Source of the DNA: Megalopta genalis
Lineage: Eukaryota; Arthropoda; Insecta; Hymenoptera; Halictidae
Length of the DNA: 64,000 bases
NCBI RefSeq assembly: GCF_051020955.1
Contig: NW_027477041.1
Span: 1 to 64,000, forward strand
Reading direction: 5' to 3'
This document shows, in pieces, positions 11,821 to 24,339 of this stretch. Each line of letters opens with the position of its first letter. Position 1 is the stretch's first letter. The notes beneath the pieces were generated by a model, which did no database searches, had not been told where the DNA came from, and worked only from the letters and a program-made list of their open reading frames with translations. A program made the translations under genes and the position numbers.

Positions 11821-12480
11821 GAAACTAACGAGTTAGCTTCAAATGAATGCGAAGTAGAAGGCTTAGCTTCAAATCCATGCGATGTAGAAGGTTTAGCTTC
11901 ATATCAATAAGAGGTAGAAGGATTAGCTTCAAATCAATAGAATATAGTAGGTTTAGCTTCAAATCAATGCGATGTAGAAGGTTTAGCTTCAAATCCATAC
12001 GAAACAAATGATTTAGCTTCAAATGAATGCGAAGTAGAAGGCTTGGCTTCAAATCCATGCAAAACAAATGGTTTAGCTACAAATACTTGTGATATACATC
12101 ATTTAGCTACAACTGCATGCGAAACGAACGAGTTAGCTTCAAATCCATGCGATTCACATGATTTAGCTTCAAATCAATGCGATGTAGAAGGTTTAGCTTC
12201 AAATCCATGCGATACACAAGATTTAGCTTCAAATCAATGCGATGTAGTAGGTTCAGCTTCAAATCCATGCGACACATATGATTTAGCTTCAAATACTTGC
12301 GATATAAGTGATATAGCTTGAAAAGCTGGAGGAACAAACGAGGTTGCTTCAATTCCATGCGAAACACATGATTTAGCTTCAAATCAATGCGAAGTAGAAG
12401 GCGTAGCTTCAAATCCATGCAAAACAAATGGTTTAGCTACGAATACTTGTGATATACATTATTTAGCTACAACTGCATGC
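11821..12480 (+). repeat. 660-bp HOR (22 units), copy 6, second of a tandem pair
   Basis: This is the directly adjacent second copy, differing from 11161-11820 by few substitutions (for example AATTCCATGC instead of AAGTACATGC near 12351). It is the only place in the window where two complete 660-bp HORs are adjacent. Confidence 0.95.
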
Positions 12481-14149
12481 GAAACTAACGATTTAGCTTC
12501 AAATCCATGCGAAACTCACGATTTATCTTCAAATCAATGCGATGTAGAAGGTTTAGCTTCAAATCAATAAGAGGTAGATGGTTTAGCTTCAAATCAATAG
12601 AATATAGAAGGTTTAGCTTCAAATCAATGCGAAGTAGAAGGCGTAGCTTCAAATCCATGCGAAACTAACGAGTTAGCTTCAAATCCATGCGAAACACACG
12701 ATTTATCTTCAAATCAATGCGATGTAGATTGTTTAGCTTCAAATCAATAAGAGGTAGAAGGTTTAGCTTCAAATCAATAGAATATAGTAGGTTTAGCTTC
12801 AAATCAATGCGATGTAGAAGGTTTAGCTTCAAATCAATACGAAACACATGATTTAGCTTCAAATCAATTCGAAGGACAAGGCTTAGATTCAAATCCATGC
12901 GAAACAAATGGTTTAAATTCAAATTCATGCGGTACGAATTGTTCGGCTTCAAGTACTTGCGATATAAGTGATATAGCTTCAAATGCAGGCGAAACAAAGG
13001 AGTTAGCTTCAAATCCATGCAAAACACATGATTAAGCTTCAAATGCATGCGAAACACTTGTTTTAGGTTCAAATTCATAGGCAACACGTGGTTTAGCATC
13101 ACATACATGCGAATCAAATTGTTTAGATTCAGAGACTTATGATATACATGATTCAGTTTCAACTGCATGCGATACAAACGAGTTAGCTTCAAATCCAAGC
13201 GAAACACTTGATCTAGCTTCAAATCAATGCGATGTTGATGGTTTAGCTTCAAATCCATGAGAAACAAATGATTTAGCTTCAGATACTTGCGATATAAATG
13301 ATATAGCTTCAAATGCAAGCGAAATAAACGAGTTAGATTCAAATCCATGCCAAACACATTATTTAGCTTCAAATCAATGCGAAGTAGACGACTTAGCTTC
13401 AAATGCATGCGGAACAAATGGTTTACCTTCGAATACTTGTGATAGAATTGAAACAGCTTCCAATGCAGGCGATACAATCGAGTTAGCTTCAAATCTATGC
13501 GAAACACATGATTTAGCTTCAAATCCAAGCGAAACACATGATTTGGAAGCAAGTCAATGCGACGTAAAAGGCTTAACTTCAAATCCATGCGGAACAAATG
13601 ATTTAGCTTCAAATACTTGTGACAGAAGTGATATAGCTTCAAATGCAGGAGAAACAAACGAGTTAGCTTCAAATCCATGCAACGCACATGATTTAGATGC
13701 AAATACTTGCGATATAAGCGATATAGCTTCAAATACAGGCGAAACAAACGAGTTAGCTACAAATCCATGTGAAACACATGATTTAGATTCAAATTCATGC
13801 GAAACACATGGTTTAGCTTCAAATGCAGGCAAAACAAACGAGTTAGCTTCAAATCCATGCGAAACACATGATTTAGCTTCAAATCAATGCGTACTAGAAG
13901 GCTTGGTTTCAAATCCGTGCGAAACAAATGGTTTGGCTTCAAATACTCGTGATATACATAATTTAGCTTAAGCTGCATGCGAAACACACTAGTTAGATTC
14001 AAATCCATGCGAAACATATGATTTAGCTTCAAATCAATGCGAAGTAGAAGGCTTAGCTTCAAATCCAAGCGAAACAAACTATTTAGCTTCAAATACTTGT
14101 GATATAATTGATATAGCTTCAAATGCAGGCGAAACAAACGAGTTAGCAT
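12481..14149 (+). repeat. ~1.5-kb HOR block (B block) with lead-in, copy 2
   Basis: It is near-identical to 7951-9619 at an offset of 4,530 bp (151 units). Differences are rare; one is TAGATT versus TAGAAT near 12728. It again keeps a 360-codon - strand frame open (12665-13747). Confidence 0.93.
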
Positions 14150-14610
14150 TCAATCTATGCGAAACACATGTTTTAGCTTCAAATCAATGCGATGTAGAAG
14201 GTTTAGATTCAAATCCATACGAAACACATGATTTAGCTTCAAATCAATTCGAAGGACAAGGCTTAGATTCAAATCCATGCGAAACAAATGATTTAGCTTC
14301 AAATCAATGCGATGTAGAAGGTTTAGCTTCAAATCCATGCGATACACAAGATTTAGCTTCAAATCAATGCGATGTAGTAGGTTCAGCTTCAAATCCATGC
14401 GACACATATGATTTAGCTTCAAATACTTGCGATATAAGTGATATAGCTTGAAAAGCTGGAGGAACAAACGAGGTTGCTTCAAGTACATGCGAAACACATG
14501 ATTTAGCTTCAAATCAATGCGAAGTAGAAGGCGTAGCTTCAAATCCATGCGAAACAAATGGTTTAGCTACAAATACTTGTGATAAACATTATTTAGCTAC
14601 AACTGCATGC
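14150..14610 (+). repeat. Lead-in segment, duplicate of 6841-7290
   Basis: From about 14161 the order is the same as at 6841-7290. The left junction lies within about 14161-14180, where the GAAACACATGTTTTAGC variant (typical of the end of the B block) is fused to a unit of the other context (ATCAATGCGATG). This is a clean recombination junction inside one 30-bp unit. Confidence 0.9.
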
Positions 14611-15270
14611 GAAACTAACGAGTTAGCTTCAAATGAATGCGAAGTAGAAGGCTTAGCTTCAAATCCATGCGATGTAGAAGGTTTAGCTTCATATCAATAA
14701 GAGGTAGAAGGATTAGCTTCAAATCAATAGAATATAGTAGGTTTAGCTTCAAATCAATGCGATGTAGAAGGTTTAGCTTCAAATCCATACGAAACAAATG
14801 ATTTAGCTTCAAATGAATGCGAAGTAGAAGGCTTGGCTTCAAATCCATGCAAAACAAATGGTTTAGCTACAAATACTTGTGATATACATCATTTAGCTAC
14901 AACTGCATGCGAAACGAACGAGTTAGCTTCAAATCCATGCGATTCACATGATTTAGCTTCAAATCAATGCGATGTAGAAGGTTTAGCTTCAAATCCATGC
15001 GATACACAAGATTTAGCTTCAAATCAATGCGATGTAGTAGGTTCAGCTTCAAATCCATGCGACACATATGATTTAGCTTCAAATACTTGCGATATAAGTG
15101 ATATAGCTTGAAAAGCTGGAGGAACAAACGAGGTTGCTTCAATTCCATGCGAAACACATGATTTAGCTTCAAATCAATGCGAAGTAGAAGGCGTAGCTTC
15201 AAATCCATGCAAAACAAATGGTTTAGCTACGAATACTTGTGATATACATTATTTAGCTACAACTGCATGC
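14611..15270 (+). repeat. 660-bp HOR (22 units), copy 7
   Basis: It matches 7291-7950 at an offset of 7,320 bp, with no indel. Confidence 0.94.
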
Positions 15271-16939
15271 GAAACTAACGATTTAGCTTCAAATCCATGC
15301 GAAACTCACGATTTATCTTCAAATCAATGCGATGTAGAAGGTTTAGCTTCAAATCAATAAGAGGTAGATGGTTTAGCTTCAAATCAATAGAATATAGAAG
15401 GTTTAGCTTCAAATCAATGCGAAGTAGAAGGCGTAGCTTCAAATCCATGCGAAACTAACGAGTTAGCTTCAAATCCATGCGAAACACACGATTTATCTTC
15501 AAATCAATGCGATGTAGAATGTTTAGCTTCAAATCAATAAGAGGTAGAAGGTTTAGCTTCAAATCAATAGAATATAGTAGGTTTAGCTTCAAATCAATGC
15601 GATGTAGAAGGTTTAGCTTCAAATCAATACGAAACACATGATTTAGCTTCAAATCAATTCGAAGGACAAGGCTTAGATTCAAATCCATGCGAAACAAATG
15701 GTTTAAATTCAAATTCATGCGGTACGAATTGTTCGGCTTCAAGTACTTGCGATATAAGTGATATAGCTTCAAATGCAGGCGAAACAAAGGAGTTAGCTTC
15801 AAATCCATGCAAAACACATGATTAAGCTTCAAATGCATGCGAAACACTTGTTTTAGGTTCAAATTCATAGGCAACACGTGGTTTAGCATCACATACATGC
15901 GAATCAAATTGTTTAGATTCAGAGACTTATGATATACATGATTCAGTTTCAACTGCATGCGATACAAACGAGTTAGCTTCAAATCCAAGCGAAACACTTG
16001 ATCTAGCTTCAAATCAATGCGATGTTGATGGTTTAGCTTCAAATCCATGAGAAACAAATGATTTAGCTTCAGATACTTGCGATATAAATGATATAGCTTC
16101 AAATGCAAGCGAAATAAACGAGTTAGATTCAAATCCATGCCAAACACATTATTTAGCTTCAAATCAATGCGAAGTAGACGACTTAGCTTCAAATGCATGC
16201 GGAACAAATGGTTTACCTTCGAATACTTGTGATAGAATTGAAACAGCTTCCAATGCAGGCGATACAATCGAGTTAGCTTCAAATCTATGCGAAACACATG
16301 ATTTAGCTTCAAATCCAAGCGAAACACATGATTTGGAAGCAAGTCAATGCGACGTAAAAGGCTTAACTTCAAATCCATGCGGAACAAATGATTTAGCTTC
16401 AAATACTTGTGACAGAAGTGATATAGCTTCAAATGCAGGAGAAACAAACGAGTTAGCTTCAAATCCATGCAACGCACATGATTTAGATGCAAATACTTGC
16501 GATATAAGCGATATAGCTTCAAATACAGGCGAAACAAACGAGTTAGCTACAAATCCATGTGAAACACATGATTTAGATTCAAATTCATGCGAAACACATG
16601 GTTTAGCTTCAAATGCAGGCAAAACAAACGAGTTAGCTTCAAATCCATGCGAAACACATGATTTAGCTTCAAATCAATGCGTACTAGAAGGCTTGGTTTC
16701 AAATCCGTGCGAAACAAATGGTTTGGCTTCAAATACTCGTGATATACATAATTTAGCTTAAGCTGCATGCGAAACACACTAGTTAGATTCAAATCCATGC
16801 GAAACATATGATTTAGCTTCAAATCAATGCGAAGTAGAAGGCTTAGCTTCAAATCCAAGCGAAACAAACTATTTAGCTTCAAATACTTGTGATATAATTG
16901 ATATAGCTTCAAATGCAGGCGAAACAAACGAGTTAGCAT
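15271..16939 (+). repeat. ~1.5-kb HOR block (B block) with lead-in, copy 3
   Basis: It is near-identical to 7951-9619 (offset 7,320) and shares TAGAAT at 15518 with copy 1, not the TAGATT of copy 2. That is consistent with copies 1 and 3 being the closest pair. Confidence 0.93.
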
Positions 16940-17479
16940 TCAATCTATGCGAAACACATGTTTTAGCTTAAAATCAATGCGAAGCAGAAGGCTTAGCATC
17001 AAATCCATGCGAAACACATTATTTAGTTGCAAATCAGTGCGAAGTAGACGGCTCGGGTTCAAATCAATGCGATTCAAATGGTTCATCTTCAAATACTTGT
17101 GAAAGACATGATTTAACTTCAACTGCATGCGAAACACATGATTTAGCTTCAAATCAATACGATGTAGAAGGTTTTGCTTCAAATCCATGCAAAACACGTG
17201 ATTTATCTTCCAATTAATGCGAAGTAGAAGGCTTAGCTTCAAATCCATGCGAATCAAATTGTTTAGCTTCACATACTTGTGATATACGTTATTTAGATTT
17301 AACTGCATGCGCAACGAATGAGTTCGCTTCAAATCCATGCGAAACACATGATTTAGCTGCAAATCAATGCGATGAAGAAGGATTAGCTTCAAATCCACGC
17401 GAAACAAATGATTTGGCTTCAAACACTTGGGGTATAAGTGATGTAGATTCAACTGCAGGCAAAACGAACCAGTTAGCAT
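16940..17479 (+). repeat. 540-bp HOR (18 units), copy 3
   Basis: It matches 9620-10159 at an offset of 7,320 bp, including the AATACG variant near 17159. The two tandem pairs therefore duplicated together with their flanks. Confidence 0.93.
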
Positions 17480-18019
17480 TCAATCTATGCGAAACACATG
17501 TTTTAGCTTAAAATCAATGCGAAGCAGAAGGCTTAGCATCAAATCCATGCGAAACACATTATTTAGTTGCAAATCAGTGCGAAGTAGACGGCTCGGGTTC
17601 AAATCAATGCGATTCAAATGGTTCATCTTCAAATACTTGTGAAAGACATGATTTAACTTCAACTGCATGCGAAACACATGATTTAGCTTCAAATCAATGC
17701 GATGTAGAAGGTTTTGCTTCAAATCCATGCAAAACACGTGATTTATCTTCCAATTAATGCGAAGTAGAAGGCTTAGCTTCTAATCCATGCGAATCAAATT
17801 GTTTAGCTTCACATACTTGTGATATACGTTATTTAGATTTAACTGCATGCGCAACGAATGTGTTCGCTTCAAATCCATGCGAAACACATGATTTAGCTGC
17901 AAATCAATGCGATGAAGAAGGATTAGCTTCAAATCCACGCGAAACAAATGATTTGGCTTCAAACACTTGGGGTATAAGTGATGTAGATTCAACTGCAGGC
18001 AAAACGAACCAGTTAGCTT
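17480..18019 (+). repeat. 540-bp HOR (18 units), copy 4
   Basis: It matches 10160-10699 at an offset of 7,320 bp. One private substitution is visible (CTAATCC near 17780). The right edge changes to the segment C context. Confidence 0.92.
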
Positions 18020-18588
18020 CAAATCCATGCGAAACACATGATTTAGCTGCAAATCAATGTGATGTAGAAGGTTTAGCTTCAAATCCATGCGATACACAAG
18101 ATTTAGCTTCAAATCAATGCGATGTATTAGGTTCAGCTTCAAATCCATTCGACACATATGATTTAGATTTAAATACTTGCGATATAAGTGATATAGCTTC
18201 AAAAGCTGTAGGAACAAAAGAGATAGCTTCAATTCCATGCGAGAAACATGATTTAGCTTCAAATCAATGCGATGTAGAAGGTTTAGCTTCAAATCCAAGC
18301 GTAACACGTGATTTAGCTTCAAATCAATTCGAAGGACAAGGCTTAGATTCAAATCCATGCGTAACAAATGATTTAGCTTCAAATGAATGCGAACTAGAAG
18401 TATTAGCTTCAAATCCATGCAAAACAAATGGTTTAGCTACAAATACTTGTGATATACATTATTTAGCTACAACTGCATGCGAAACGAACGAGTTAGCTTC
18501 AAATCCATGCGAAACTCATGATTTAGCTGCAAATCAATGTGATGTAGAAGGTTTAGCTTCAAATCCATGCGATACACATGATTAAGCT
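18020..18588 (+). repeat. Segment C, copy 2, and its exit
   Basis: It matches 10700-11160 up to about 18480. Beyond that the 10.7-kb copy goes on into a 660-bp HOR while this one goes on into units ending GATACACATGATTAAGC near 18584. The resulting AAGCTT at this junction is a rare HindIII site in the array. Confidence 0.88.
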
Positions 18589-19307
18589 TCAAATCAATGC
18601 GATGTAGATAGTTTGCTTCAAATCCATGCGATGTACAAGATTTAGCTTCAAATCAATGCGATGTAGTAGGTTCAGCTTCAAATCCTTGCGATATAAGTGA
18701 TATAGCTTCAAAAGCAGGAGGAACAAACGTGGTAGCTTCAATTCTATGCGAAACAAATGATTTAGCTTCAAATCAATGCGAAGTAGAAGGCGTAGCATCA
18801 AATCCATTCGAAACAAATGGTTTAGCTACAAATACTTGTGATATACATTATTTAGCTACAACTGCATGCGAAACTAACGAGTTAGCTTCAAATCTATGCG
18901 AAACACACGATTTATCTTCAAATCAATGCGATGTAGAAGGTTTAGCTTCAAGTCCATGCGATATACAAGATTTAGCTTCAAATGAATGCGATGTAGTAGG
19001 TTCAGCTTCAAATCCATGCGATATAAGTGATATAGCTTCAAAAGCAGGAGGAACAAACGAGGTAGCTTCAATTCCATGCGACACAAATGATTTAGCTTCA
19101 AATCAATGCGATGTAGAAGGCGTAGATTCAAATCCATGCGAAACAAATGGTTTAGCTACAAATACTTGTGATATACATTATTTAGCTACAACTGCATGCG
19201 AAACGAACGAGTTAGCTTCAAATCCATGCGAAACTCATGATTTAGCTGCAAATCAATGTGATGTAGAAGGTTTAGCTTCAAATCCATGCGATACACAAGA
19301 TTAAGCT
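18589..19307 (+). repeat. 719-bp HOR (24 units, one of 29 bp), copy 1
   Basis: This is a 24-unit HOR in which one unit has lost a base from its core (ATAGTTTGCTTC near 18609), giving 719 bp. The next copy starts at 19308, and the same order recurs at 33886-34604. The 29-bp unit moves every later unit by one base in all three frames, so no + or - frame reads through it. Confidence 0.92.
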
Positions 19308-19789
19308 TCAAATCAATGCGATGTAGATAGTTTGCTTCAAATCCATGCGATATACAAGATTTAGCTTCAAATCAATGCGATGTAGTAGGTTCAGCTTCAA
19401 ATCCTTGCGATATAAGTGATATAGCTTCAAAAGCAGGAGGAACAAACGTGGTAGCTTCAATTCTATGCGAAACAAATGATTTAGCTTCAAATCAATGCGA
19501 AGTAGAAGGCGTAGCATCAAATCCATTGGAAACAAATGGTTTAGCTACAAATACTTGTGATATACATTATTTAGCTACAACTGCATGCGAAACTAACGAG
19601 TTAGCTTCAAATCTATGCGAAACACACGATTTATATTCAAATCAATGCGATGTAGAAGGTTTAGCTTCAAGTCCATGCGATACACAAGATTTAGCTTCAA
19701 ATGAATGCGATGTAGTAGGTTCAGCTTCAAATCCATGCGATATAAGTGATATAGCTTCAAAAGCAGGAGGAACAAACGAGGTAGCTTCA
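19308..19789 (+). repeat. 719-bp HOR, copy 2 (partial)
   Basis: It repeats 18589 onward at an offset of 719 bp, including the 29-bp unit near 19328, and then leaves the pattern near 19790 where a different block begins. Confidence 0.9.
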
Positions 19790-21332
19790 ATTCCATGCGA
19801 AACAAATGATTTAGCTTCAAATCAATGCGATGTAGAAGACGTAGCTTCAAATCCATGGCGATACACAAGATTTAGCTTCAATGGATGCGATGTAGTAGGT
19901 TCAGCTACAAATCCATGCGACACATATGATTTAGCTTCAAATACTTGCGATATAAGTGATATATCTTCAAAAGCTGTAGGAAGAAACGAGGTAGCTTCAA
20001 ATCAATGCGAAACACATGATTCAGCTGCAAATCAATGCGATGTAGAAGGTTTAGCTTCAAATCCATGCGAAACACATTATTTAGTTGCAAATCAGTGCGA
20101 AGTAGACGGCACGGGTTCAAATCAATGCGATTCAAATGGTTCATCTTCAAATACTTGTGAAAGACATGATTTAGCTTCAACTGCATGCGAAACACATGAT
20201 TTAGCTTCAAATCAATGCGATGTAGAAGGTTTTGCTTCAAATCCATGCAAAACACGTGATTTATCTTCCAATTAATGCGAAGTAGAAGGCTTAGCTTCAA
20301 ATCCATGCGAATCAAATTGTTTAGCTTCACATACTTGTGATATACGTTATTTAGATTTAACTGCATGCGCAACGAATGAGTTCGCTTCAAATCCATGCGA
20401 AACACATGATTTAGCTGCAAATCAATGCGATGAAGAAGGATTAGCTTCAAATCCACGCGAAACAAATGATTTGGCTTCAAACACTTGGGGTATAAGTGAT
20501 GTAGATTCAACTGCAGGCAAAACGAACGAGTTAGCTTTAAATCCATGCGAAACACATGATTTAGCTTCAAACACTTGCGATATAAGTGATGTAGATTCAA
20601 CTGCAGGCAAAACGAACGAGTTAGCTTCAAATCCATGCGTAACACATGATTTAGCTTCAAATACTTGCGATATAAGTGATATAGCTTCAAAAGCTGGAGG
20701 AACAACCGAGGTGGCTTCAATTCCATGCGAAACAAATGATTTAGCTTCAAATCAATGCGATGTAGTAGGTTCAGCTTCAAATCCATGCGATATAAGTGAT
20801 ATAGCTTCAAAAGCAGGAGGAACAAACGAGGTAGCTTCAATTCTATGCGAAATAAATGATTTAGCATCAAATCAATGCGAAGTAGAAGGCGTAGCTTCAA
20901 ATCCATGCGAAACAAATGGTTTAGCTACAAATACTTGTGATATACATTATTTAGCTACAACTGCATGCGAAACTAACGCGTTAGCTTCAAATCTATGCGA
21001 AACACACGATTTATCTTCACATCAATGCGATGTGGAAGGTTTAGCTTCAAATCCATGCGATACACAAGATTTAGCTTCAAATGAATGCGATGTAGTAGGT
21101 TCAGCTACAAATCCATGCGACACATATGATTTAGCTTCAAATCAATTCGAAGGACAAGGCATAGATTCAAATCCATGCGAAACAAATGATTTAGCTTCAA
21201 ATGAATGCGAAGTAGAAGGCGTAGATTCAAATCCATACGAAACAAATGGTTTAGCTACAAATACTTGTGATATACATTATTTAGCTACAACTGCATGCGA
21301 AACGAACGAGTTAGCTTCAAATCCATGCGAAA
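19790..21332 (+). repeat. ~1.5-kb HOR block D, copy 1
   Basis: This block recurs at 21559-22892. It contains an internal part of the 540-bp HOR (the ATTTAGTTGCAAATC unit near 20080 through the TTGGGGT unit near 20486) followed by a doubled pair of GATGTAGATTCAACTGC units near 20498 and 20588, 90 bp apart. A private extra G lies near 19857. Confidence 0.9.
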
Positions 21333-21558
21333 CTCATGATTTAGCTGCAAATCAATGTGATGTAGAAGGTTTAGCTTCAAATCCATGCGATACACAAGAT
21401 TAAGCTTCAAATCAATGCGATGTAGATAGTTTGCTTCAAATCCATGCGATATACAAGATTTAGCTTCAAATCAATGCGATGTAGTAGGTTCAGCTTCAAA
21501 TCCTTGCGATATAAGTGATATAGCTTCAAAAGCAGGAGGAACAAACGTGGTAGCTTCA
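21333..21558 (+). repeat. Link units between the two block D copies, with 29-bp unit
   Basis: These units resemble 18520-18740 and carry the recurrent 29-bp unit (ATAGTTTGCTTC near 21427) preceded by GATTAAGC near 21399. Confidence 0.85.
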
Positions 21559-22892
21559 ATTCCATGCGAAACAAATGATTTAGCTTCAAATCAATGCGAT
21601 GTAGAAGACGTAGCTTCAAATCCATGCGATACACAAGATTTAGCTTCAAATGAATGCGATGTAGTAGGTTCAGCTACAAATCCATGCGACACATATGATT
21701 TAGCTTCAAATACTTGCGATATAAGTGATATATCTTCAAAAGCTGTAGGAACAAACGAGGTAGCTTCAAATCCATGCGAAACACATGATTCAGCTGCAAA
21801 TCAATGCGATGTAGAAGGTTTAGCTTCAAATCCATGCGAAACACATTATTTAGTTGCAAATCAGTGCGAAGTAGACGGCTCGGGTTCAAATCAATGCGAT
21901 TCAAATGGTTCATCTTCAAATACTTGTGAAAGACATGATTTAGCTTCAACTCCATGCGAAACACATGATTTAGCTTCAAATCAATGCGATGTAGAAGGTT
22001 TTTGCTTCAAATCCATGCAAAACACGTGATTTATCTTCCAATTAATGCGAAGTAGAAGGCTTAGCTTCAAATCCATGCGAATCAAATTGTTTAGCTTCAC
22101 ATACTTGTGATATACGTTATTTAGATTTAACTGCATGCGCAACGAATGAGTTCGCTTCAAATCCATGCGAAACACATGATTTAGCTGCAAATCAATGCGA
22201 TGAAGAAGGATTAGCTTCAAATCCACGCGAAACAAATGATTTGGCTTCAAACACTTGGGGTATAAGTGATGTAGATTCAACTGCAGGCAAAACGAACGAG
22301 TTAGCTTTAAATCCATGCGAAACACATGATTTAGCTTCAAACACTTGCGATATAAGTGATGTAGATTCAACTGCAGGCAAAACGAACGAGTTAGCTTCAA
22401 ATCCATGCGTAACACATGATTTAGCTTCAAATACTTGCGATATAAGTGATATAGCTTCAAAAGCTGCAGGAACAACCGAGGTGGCTTCAATTCCATGCGA
22501 AACAAATGATTTAGCTTCAAATCAATGCGAAGTAGAAGGCGTAGCTTCAAATCTATGCGAAACACACGATTTATCTTCACATCAATGCGATGTAGAAGGT
22601 TTAGCTTCAAATCCATGCGATACACAAGATTTAGCTTCAAATGAATGCGATGTAGTAGGTTCAGCTACAAATCCATGCGACACATATGATTTAGCTTCAA
22701 ATCAATTCGAAGGACAAGGCATAGATTCAAATCCATGCGAATCAAATGATTTAGCTTCAAATGAATGCGAAGTAGAAGGCGTAGATTCAAATCCATGCGA
22801 AACAAATGGTTTAGCTACAAATACTTGTGATATACATTATTTAACTACAACTGCATGCAAAACGAACGAGTTAGCTTCAAATCCATGCGAAA
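21559..22892 (+). repeat. ~1.5-kb HOR block D, copy 2 (210-bp deletion)
   Basis: It matches 19790-21332 at offset 1,769-1,770 and then, after about 22545, at offset 1,560. Seven units (210 bp) present near 20760-20990 are absent. One private extra T near 21999 explains the change from 1,769 to 1,770. Confidence 0.9.
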
Positions 22893-23488
22893 CACACGAT
22901 TTATCTTCAAATCAATGCGATGTAGAAGGTTTAGCTTCAAGTCCATGCGATATACAAGATTTAGCTTCAAATGAATGCGATGTAGTAGGTTCAGCTTCAA
23001 ATCCATGCGATATAAGTGATATAGCTTCAAAAGCAGGAGGAACAAACGAGGTAGCTTCAATTCCATGCGACACAAATGATTTAGCTTCAAATCAATGCGA
23101 TGTAGAAGGCGTAGATTCAAATCCATGCGAAACAAATGGTTTAGCTACAAATACTTGTGATATACATTATTTAGCTACAACTGCATGCGAAACGAACGAG
23201 TTAGCGTCAAATCCATGCGAAACTCATGATTTAGCTGCAAATCAATGTGATGTAGAAGGTTTAGCTTCAAATCCATGCGAAACAAATGATTTAGCTTCAA
23301 ATGAATGCGAAGTAGAAGGCGTAGCTTCAAATCCATGCGAAACAAATGGTTTAGCTACAAATACTTGTGATATACATTATTTAGCTGCAACTGCATGCGA
23401 AAATAACGAGTTAGCTTCAAATCAATGCGAAACACACGATGTATCTTCAAATCAATGCGATATAGAACGTTTAGCTTCAAATCAATAA
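22241..23488 (+). other. Longest + strand open frame (415 codons), repeat-derived, not supported as a gene
   Basis: The frame reads as decapeptides of the type DLASNPCETH, with Ala-Ser-Asn and a Cys at position 7 in most units. The regular Cys makes it look protein-like. Elsewhere in the array the same frame is closed by recurrent TAA, TAG and TGA units (for example at 11258, 11278 and 11659) and by 29-bp units, all of which have been copied along with the HORs. I therefore regard it as fortuitous. Confidence 0.82.
22893..23280 (+). repeat. Re-used segment from the 719-bp HOR
   Basis: It matches 18904-19291 at an offset of 3,989 bp, including the GTCCATGCGATATAC unit at 22941. The lattice then passes into other units at 23281. 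Confidence 0.87.
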
Positions 23489-23619
23489 GAGGTAGAAGGT
23501 TTAGCTTCGAATCAATAGATTATAGTAGGTTTAGCTTCAAATCAATGCGATGTAGAAGGTTTAGCTTCAAATCCATACGAAACACATGATTTAGCTTCAA
23601 ATCAATTCGAAGGACAAGG
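23281..23619 (+). repeat. Mixed monomers
   Basis: Units include the pair with TCAATAAGAGG and TCAATAGATT (near 23480-23520), which puts stops in the + decapeptide frame. I see no complete HOR and no gene. Confidence 0.85.
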
Positions 23620-24339
23620 CGTAGCTTCAAATCAATGCGAAACAAATGGATTAGCTACAAATACTTGTGATATACATTATTTAGCTACAACTGCATGCGA
23701 AACTAACGAGTTAGCTTCAAATCCATGCGATACACATGATTCAGATTCAAATCAATGCGTAGTAGAAGGCTTATCTTCAAATCCATGCGAAACAAATGGT
23801 TTCATTCAAATTCATGCGGAACTAATTATTTAACTTCCAATACTTAAGATATAAGTGATTTAGCTTCAACTGGAAGCGAAACAAACGAGTTTGCTTCCAA
23901 TCCATGCGAAACACACGATTTATCTTCAAATCAATGCGATGTAGAAGGTTTAGCTTCAAATCAATAAGAGGTAGAAGGTTTAACTTCAAATCAATAGAAT
24001 ATAGTAGGTTTAGCTCCAAATCAATGCGACGTAGTAGGTTCAGCTTCAAATCCATGCGACACATATGATTTAGCTTCAAATACTTGCGATATAAGTGGCA
24101 TAGCTTCAAAAGCTGTAGGAACAAACAAGGTAGCTTCAATTCCATGCGAGACACATGATTCAGCTTCAAATCAATGCGATGTAGAAGGTTCAGCTTCAAA
24201 TCCAGGCGACACATATGATTTAGCTTCAAATACTTGCGATATAAGTGATATAGTTTCAAAAGCTGGAGGAACAAACGAGGTGGCTTCAATTCCATGCGAA
24301 ACAAATGATTTAGCTTCAAATCAATGTGAAGTAGAAGGC
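23620..24339 (+). repeat. 719-bp-spaced HOR, 23.6-kb copy
   Basis: The diagnostic short unit GGTTTCATTCAAATTC at 23798 recurs at 24517, 719 bp later, with the same neighbours (ACTTAAGATATAAG near 23840 and the AACTGGAAGCG unit near 23868). The middle of this copy carries a chain of GATATAAGT and TGTAGGAAC units. Confidence 0.88.

Noticed and set aside
6014..18613. The perfect 30-bp lattice over 12.6 kb as evidence of coding constraint on frame.
   Set aside because: The same stretch contains many duplicated in-frame stops in the + frame and - strand frames that start and stop repeatedly. The lack of indels is better explained by recent duplication of a few clean segments.
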